Below are positions 33,348 to 37,710 of a stretch of DNA of 37,710 nt, piece by piece. The first letter of the stretch is position 1. Each line of letters begins with the position of its first letter. Position numbers and translations under genes: made by a program. The stretch comes from Tenebrionibacter intestinalis (GTDB lineage Bacteria > Pseudomonadota > Gammaproteobacteria > Enterobacterales > Enterobacteriaceae). Location: positions 52,769-90,478 of the forward strand of contig NZ_JAEPBH010000014.1 of the NCBI RefSeq assembly GCF_016632365.1, written 5' to 3'. Under the pieces are notes generated by a model. It made no database searches, was not told the origin of the DNA, and saw nothing but the letters and a program-made list of their open reading frames with translations.

Positions 33348-33973
33348 ATCGGCACTATACGCCTGAGCGCTTCTGTTCTTTACTTATTGATTCGGTTATT
33401 CTTCCTACTTTTATTCCGCAGGTATAACAACGCCCCTGACGTATAAAATAAACCAGGAATATTATCCATAGTCATGAAAATTTAAACGTATACTGAAATG
33501 GGGATAATTTATTTCCTGTAATTAGCAGACAATATAATTACAAGCATACAATGGGATTGTTCTTATTAGTTGAAATTATTTTTGTATTATTTAATAGCTA
33601 CGCTTCAAACGGCAATATTAATCCAAAGCAGTCAGAAGGCATACAATTTTATTCCCCCAATAAAAACCCACAAAAAAACCCAAATAAAAATATAATATCA
33701 GTTTTTTATACTAAATAAGCGCACAAGTTGGCGTAATAAGGAAATTACGTTATGATCGTTAACATTATAATTTAGAGCCAACAACAATCTCTGGCCCATG
33801 TTAAAAGCATTCTGCATAGCTCTCCAAAATTTAGCTTTTACTCCATATCCATTTTAAAAGCTATATTTCACTTTGATGATGAAACACACACACAAAAGAA
33901 CAGTAAAGAGTGAAACAAAGAGAGAACTGTAGGAAAAATCATTAGCGCTTATCCCGAAAAAAGGAGTTCGCGA
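33348..33973. other. AT-rich intergenic region
   Basis: About 620 bases with very high AT content and many A/T runs and no supportable gene. It separates the autotransporter terminator from the next LuxR-type regulator and must hold that gene's promoter, though no clear hexamer pair was found. Such AT-rich flanks often bind H-NS, which is inference here. Confidence 0.4.
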
Positions 33974-34597
33974 ATGGAGCTTAAAAACATCATCAACGTT
34001 GGCATTGTAGATTCCTGCAAATTTACCGCAATGGGACTGGAACGCCTGATAAATAGTACTTCAAGTAAGACAATAGCTATAAAAACCCACAATTTCACCC
34101 ACCTGGACGAGATATACAAGTGCGATATGCTCTTCGATATGATCATTTACGATCCACTGAACACAAGGAATTTTCTGGTTAATGTTGATATGGATATTAA
34201 TATACTCAGAAAACGCCAGACGTTTGCTAAAATATATATCTACTCTACCGGTGTAGGTTTCATCAAAATGACCCACGTCGATGGCATGTTTAATAAGCTT
34301 ATCTCACTGCCTGATTTAAAAGCGTTGTGGCAGATGGCAATGAATAAACTACTGGCTGGTTCAGGAGGGCTTAATGACAACTTCGCGTTCACCTGTAACC
34401 ACCGAGCTTCCTGCCTGACTAATGAAGAAGTGAGCGTACTACGGGGTTATGCATGCAATCTGAAAACCAAACAGATCGCCAGCGTATTAGGATGCAGCGT
34501 AAAGCTAATCTATCTCTATAAAAAAAATGCGATATCCAAACTTGAGGCCAGCCGCGGCCCCGGTTTCTATCAACGTATCCGCTGTATACTTAACTAA
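33974..34597 (+). CDS. LuxR-type regulator with degenerate receiver
   Basis: A 207-residue protein with AAAAAAGGAG seven bases before its ATG. The N-terminal domain has receiver-like pattern (INVGIVDSCKFTAMGLERLI; candidate acceptor Asp60 in IIYDPLN), but only one acidic residue (Asp13) of the usual pair. The C-terminal helix-turn-helix LTNEEVSVLRGYACNLKTKQIASVLGCSVKLIYLYKKNAISKL is LuxR-type. No sensor kinase is nearby. It resembles the other three LuxR proteins in the window in architecture but is clearly diverged from each. Targets are unknown; adhesin genes are the natural guess. Confidence 0.78.
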   Translation: MELKNIINVGIVDSCKFTAMGLERLINSTSSKTIAIKTHNFTHLDEIYKCDMLFDMIIYDPLNTRNFLVNVDMDINILRKRQTFAKIYIYSTGVGFIKMTHVDGMFNKLISLPDLKALWQMAMNKLLAGSGGLNDNFAFTCNHRASCLTNEEVSVLRGYACNLKTKQIASVLGCSVKLIYLYKKNAISKLEASRGPGFYQRIRCILN

Positions 34598-34701
34598 TTT
34601 CTGCGCCAATAATCGCAAAACGGGTAATGGAAGACACATTTTCTCTTATGCTCGCGGCTACGTAAACGTACCTTAACGGCAAAGCGCTTGCCGGCTCTGG
34701 C

Positions 34702-35601
34702 TTAACTGGACATCTGACCCGCAGTTACCGATGCCGCCAGTACAGAAGACACCTGCTCAACTTTGTAGCGCAGGGGCAACATTCTGATGTTGGAAAGCAG
34801 GCTATCACAGCATCTCCCCGTTACATACAGGGTATGCCTGAAGATAACGGTTTGCTCAACTTCCAGAAGGTCGCTGAACTGGTATTTAAGCTTTAACAGA
34901 TCGGGGCCGCGAATGGCAAAAGTCGCCAGCCCAAGGGAATGCACGACTTCCTGCGCTGAGCCAGATGTCAGCAGCCTGCCATTATTCATTCTGACAAGAT
35001 GATGGCAACGTTCGGCCTCATCGCTATAGTGAGTACTAACCAGGATCGTCATTTTTCCCGCGGCCAGGCGCTCCAGCCTCTCCCAGAATTCCCGACGCGC
35101 GCCCGTTGCTATACCTGCGGTAGGTTCATCGAGCATCAAAATAGCAGGGGAATGCAAAAGACTGGCTGCCAGCGATACCCGCAACTTCAGCGCCTTCGTC
35201 AGGTGCAAAACACACTCATCGCTCAGGTGCGTTAAATCCAGGGTATCAGTTAAACAATCAATCCGGCGCTGCGCATAAGGCACATTGCGTGCTTTCGCTA
35301 AAAACAGCAGGTTCTCTTTAACAGTAAGGTTGTCTGACAAGGAGATATTTTGCGACATATCGCTTGATATCTGCCTAATCTGCTCAGCTTCACGAAAAAC
35401 ATCAAACGAATAACACCGGCCCGCGCCGCTATCAGGACGCTCCAGACCGCTTATTACGCGCATTAATGTTGTCTTTCCGCTACCGTCCGGTCCAACAAAA
35501 CCGGTTATCTTCCCTACAGAAACATCAAGAGATATATCCTTAAGTACCTGCCGGTTTCCAAAAAATTTACTGACGCCGCGCAACGCAATACTGTATTCCA
35601 T
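34702..35601 (-). CDS. Orphan ABC transporter ATPase, degenerate signature
   Basis: A 299-residue ABC-2-type ATPase. Walker A is GPDGSGKTT, the Q-loop region is SSDMSQNISLSDNLTVKENL, Walker B is AILMLDEPTAG and the H-loop is STHYSDEAERC. The signature that should read LSGG is LTKALKLRVS, so the second ATP-contact loop is altered. The GPDGxGKTT and DEAE(Q/R)C patterns recall one ATPase half of RbbA/YhiH. A C-terminal extension of about 80 residues has no identified domain. No permease gene is in the window. It follows the winged-helix gene by 43 bases on the same strand, probably co-transcribed. It may be a remnant or use a distant permease. Confidence 0.75.
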   Translation of the reverse strand: MEYSIALRGVSKFFGNRQVLKDISLDVSVGKITGFVGPDGSGKTTLMRVISGLERPDSGAGRCYSFDVFREAEQIRQISSDMSQNISLSDNLTVKENLLFLAKARNVPYAQRRIDCLTDTLDLTHLSDECVLHLTKALKLRVSLAASLLHSPAILMLDEPTAGIATGARREFWERLERLAAGKMTILVSTHYSDEAERCHHLVRMNNGRLLTSGSAQEVVHSLGLATFAIRGPDLLKLKYQFSDLLEVEQTVIFRHTLYVTGRCCDSLLSNIRMLPLRYKVEQVSSVLAASVTAGQMSS

Positions 35602-35644
35602 TACAGCGTAATCCTCTAGTACGACTCCCCTTCATCCGGGTACT

Positions 35645-36169
35645 TTACTTATCAGCCAACCCGGTGCTTTGTGGCATATTAACGAATGACAGCAGACGAG
35701 AGAATACTTTTTTGATAAAAGAGCCATGAATATCGTTGCTATGTTTATGGAGCGGGCTTACCCTGGCCAGCGCCACAGCATCGCTTGCCTTTTTCTCTAC
35801 CACTAACTGCTGGCTGCTATGTAGCGTATACCCCACGCCACGCGAATTCAGCAATACGTGATGAGGTTTTTCCTGGTCGAAAAAAAATCGGCGTAGCGTA
35901 AATATGACCTGACGAATACTGTTCTCAGTAACAAACTTATTTTTCCAGACCTCAGCCATAATTTCATCTTTCGATACAATGCGGCCCTGATGGTTTAAAA
36001 GCAACATCAGCATCTTTGACTCTGTGGCGCTAAGCTTTACCTCTGAGACAAACTTGCCAGCTTCGCTGACGCCATCAAATGTATAGGTTACAAGCGTCGT
36101 GAAACCATTTTCATGTGTGATAACAAACATGTGTTGACTATTAACTATTTGAAACACCTGCTTTTCCAT
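35645..36169 (-). CDS. Soluble OmpR-type winged-helix regulator
   Basis: A 174-residue protein. The DNA-binding domain spans about residues 25-105: LSATESKMLMLLLNHQGRIVSKDEIMAEVWKNKFVTENSIRQVIFTLRRFF, then the wing NSRGVGYTLHSS. Unlike the MarT-like protein at 2289, no transmembrane segment follows; the remaining 65 residues are polar. The N-terminus is not a receiver. ATG 36169 is chosen because AAAAAGGAG lies 8 bases before it; the frame extends to 36190 without a site. It could be a CadC-type regulator that lost its membrane part, or a naturally soluble one. It is divergent from the LuxR-type gene at 36901. Confidence 0.78.
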   Translation of the reverse strand: MEKQVFQIVNSQHMFVITHENGFTTLVTYTFDGVSEAGKFVSEVKLSATESKMLMLLLNHQGRIVSKDEIMAEVWKNKFVTENSIRQVIFTLRRFFFDQEKPHHVLLNSRGVGYTLHSSQQLVVEKKASDAVALARVSPLHKHSNDIHGSFIKKVFSRLLSFVNMPQSTGLADK

Positions 36170-36900
36170 AGATAAACTCCTTTTTACCAATTAAATTTCT
36201 TTTCTGGTAAACGCGCTTTGCAATATTTGCATTTTCAAAGACATATCTGTTAGCATAATCTTAATCTGCCAGTCGGCTTATCACAACGAACATTTTTGCG
36301 TTGATTACCCGTGTGAATAGCTCGGAAAGACTTAAAAATAACAAAGCAGCTTGCACTAAGATTTCACCTAACATCATGTTTTATCAATTCTTTCATTTAA
36401 GTAAATTACTAAATCCTGCACGATTTATCCCTGGCTGAAGCAATAATAATTTTTCTGGATTACTTGCTATAGCAAGCCGTAAGGCGTATCGCATACCGAT
36501 CCCGGCTCAACGTTAAGCAATTATCTTAATAACTGACGCACAGGCCGTTACGGAGAGCAGTATGTCAAATTAGTCATCAGCAGTAAACGCTATGAAGAGC
36601 AAAAATTCAGAATATTATGCTAATCATAAAACATATAACAGGCAATAAATACAGAAATAACGGGGGACTAATCTTTTTCTTTTAGTATTACTAACAAAAT
36701 AAGCAGTTATTAGATAACCCCTTAGATTTATGACATAAAAAAACGGGTTTTTAATATAAAAAACTCATGAAAAAAGTAAAAACTTCATTGAAAAATGGAC
36801 GCCTGCTACCTTATAATTTGAAATTAAGCGAATTCAAGGCACCAGGACATGGGCAGTAGAGACTGACAGCCCATTCAAATTATTATCATGGAAAGATTAT
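36170..36900. promoter_or_regulatory. Divergent regulatory region with a sigma70 promoter
   Basis: About 730 AT-rich bases between two divergent regulator genes hold no supportable gene. At 36788-36817 TTGAAA and TATAAT with an 18-base spacer form a good sigma70 promoter for the rightward LuxR-type gene, giving a leader of roughly 75 bases. The leftward promoter near 36200-36300 was not identified. Confidence 0.5.
36788..36817 (+). promoter_or_regulatory. Sigma70 promoter of the right-end LuxR gene
   Basis: TTGAAA at 36788-36793 and a perfect TATAAT at 36812-36817, 18 bases apart, point to the gene starting at 36901. This is the best -35/-10 pair seen in the window. Confidence 0.6.
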
Positions 36901-37545
36901 ATGCAAACATTGCCCATTGCTATTATGCACCCTTACCCGTTGGTACTCGGTGCGCTTTCAACATTATTTAATGCTTCAGGTAAATTTCACGTTGCTCATA
37001 TATGTCTGGATTATGAGCAATTGATTAGCGCAATTGGAATCAGCCAGGTCAATTTTGCGTTAATTGATATAGACTCACATATCCTTGATGAAAATGTGCA
37101 AAACATGATTCGGCGGCTGTTATTTATCAGACCCGGCATTAAAGTTGTGCTTTATTCCGATAAAATCCACAGCGACGCTATTGCCACCCTTAAGCGCACA
37201 GGCGTAGCAGCCCTAATCAGTAAAAAAGACATGCCTGAAGAAATGATCAGCGCCTGTGAGCAAATTTTACACGCTGATGAGTTCTATCTCTCCGGAAACA
37301 TCAGAGAAATCGACTCACGTTCGCATGAAGTTTCGTTTGGCCTGTCCAGCAAAGAACTGGAAGTGCTCAAGTTTATTGTTTCGGGCTATACGCTGGTCGA
37401 GATCGCCGAGCTGAAAAATCGTTCCTTAAGCACTATTTCTACACATAAATACAATGCGATGCGCAAACTGGGCATTAACTCCAATACAGAATTGCTTAAG
37501 TTTGCCTATGAGCATAATTTTTTTCAGGGTGCATTAACTGAGTAA
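36901..37545 (+). CDS. RcsB/FimZ-like LuxR-type regulator
   Basis: A 214-residue protein with the RcsB/FimZ layout. The receiver keeps a candidate acceptor Asp56 (ALIDIDSH) and a lysine near the end (ALISKKD), but the acidic pair after strand 1 is His-Pro (IMHPYPLVL in place of ADDHPIVL), so metal binding and normal phosphorylation are doubtful. The LuxR domain is LSSKELEVLKFIVSGYTLVEIAELKNRSLSTISTHKYNAMRKLGI, closely matching RcsB. GGAAAG lies 7 bases before the ATG. FimZ-type regulators control fimbrial genes. It may dimerise with RcsB or act alone. Confidence 0.83.
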   Translation: MQTLPIAIMHPYPLVLGALSTLFNASGKFHVAHICLDYEQLISAIGISQVNFALIDIDSHILDENVQNMIRRLLFIRPGIKVVLYSDKIHSDAIATLKRTGVAALISKKDMPEEMISACEQILHADEFYLSGNIREIDSRSHEVSFGLSSKELEVLKFIVSGYTLVEIAELKNRSLSTISTHKYNAMRKLGINSNTELLKFAYEHNFFQGALTE

Positions 37546-37640
37546 CAAAAGTCATTTTTTCACTATCCGACGTTTTATCTTTTGACTTCACACGCACGGC
37601 GTTAATGCTGACACAGGCATAACCCCTTACCCGTTAACAG

Positions 37641-37673
37641 AACCAGAGTAGCACCCCTAGCGTCTCTCTGGTT
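37641..37673 (+). terminator. Weak possible terminator hairpin
   Basis: AACCAGAG and CTCTGGTT form an 8-bp inverted repeat around a 17-base loop, followed by a broken T-tract. It lies about 100 bases after the LuxR-type gene. The long loop makes it a doubtful terminator. Confidence 0.25.
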
Positions 37674-37710
37674 TGGATTTGACCCTATATATCCAGACAC
37701 CTTTTCTCTC

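Overview
The window reads as chromosomal accessory DNA from a member of the Enterobacteriaceae. The evidence is a MarT/FidL-like regulator pair, a FaeA/PapI-like fimbrial regulator, a chaperone-usher fimbrial operon and MacAB-type efflux genes, all with ordinary enterobacterial start sites. The genus cannot be fixed from the sequence alone; Salmonella or Citrobacter relatives would fit. I saw no tRNA, rRNA, integrase, transposase or CRISPR array.

Layout. Positions 1-1800 hold decayed coding sequence, an octamer tandem repeat and a perfect palindrome. A FaeA-like regulator (minus) and a MarT-like/FidL-like pair (plus) follow up to 3504. From 15486 down to 3686, all on the minus strand, runs a tightly packed locus: two small double-glycine-leader peptides, then genes for a membrane-anchored DsbA-like thiol oxidoreductase, an LpxL-like acyltransferase, a C39-peptidase ABC exporter, a MacA-like adaptor, a MacB-like ABC transporter, an outer-membrane-factor lipoprotein, a ketosynthase, a MaoC-like dehydratase, an acyl carrier protein and a ketoreductase. 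Upstream on the same strand lie a LuxR-type regulator (15571-16254) and a complete fimbrial operon (16281-22585). Beyond a structured non-coding block lies a second exporter (C39 ABC transporter, HlyD adaptor, TolC-like protein; 23751-28521) led by its own LuxR-type regulator. The right end holds a 1209-residue autotransporter adhesin, two more LuxR-type regulators, an orphan ABC ATPase and a soluble winged-helix regulator.

Working model (inference). The two peptides are cut after Gly-Gly by a C39 exporter and oxidised by the DsbA-like protein. Each has five cysteines at identical positions, an odd number. A dedicated type II fatty-acid module (ketosynthase, ketoreductase, dehydratase, carrier protein, no enoyl reductase) would build an acyl chain that the LpxL-like enzyme moves either to the peptides or to an envelope lipid. 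Two tripartite export routes are present, one MacAB-like and one HlyD/TolC-like. If the peptides are acylated, this would be a secreted, disulfide-bonded, lipidated peptide system of a kind I do not recognise; it is the main candidate for an undescribed system here. Four LuxR proteins with degenerate receivers, two OmpR-type winged-helix proteins and a FaeA-like protein suggest shared control of adhesins and peptide secretion.
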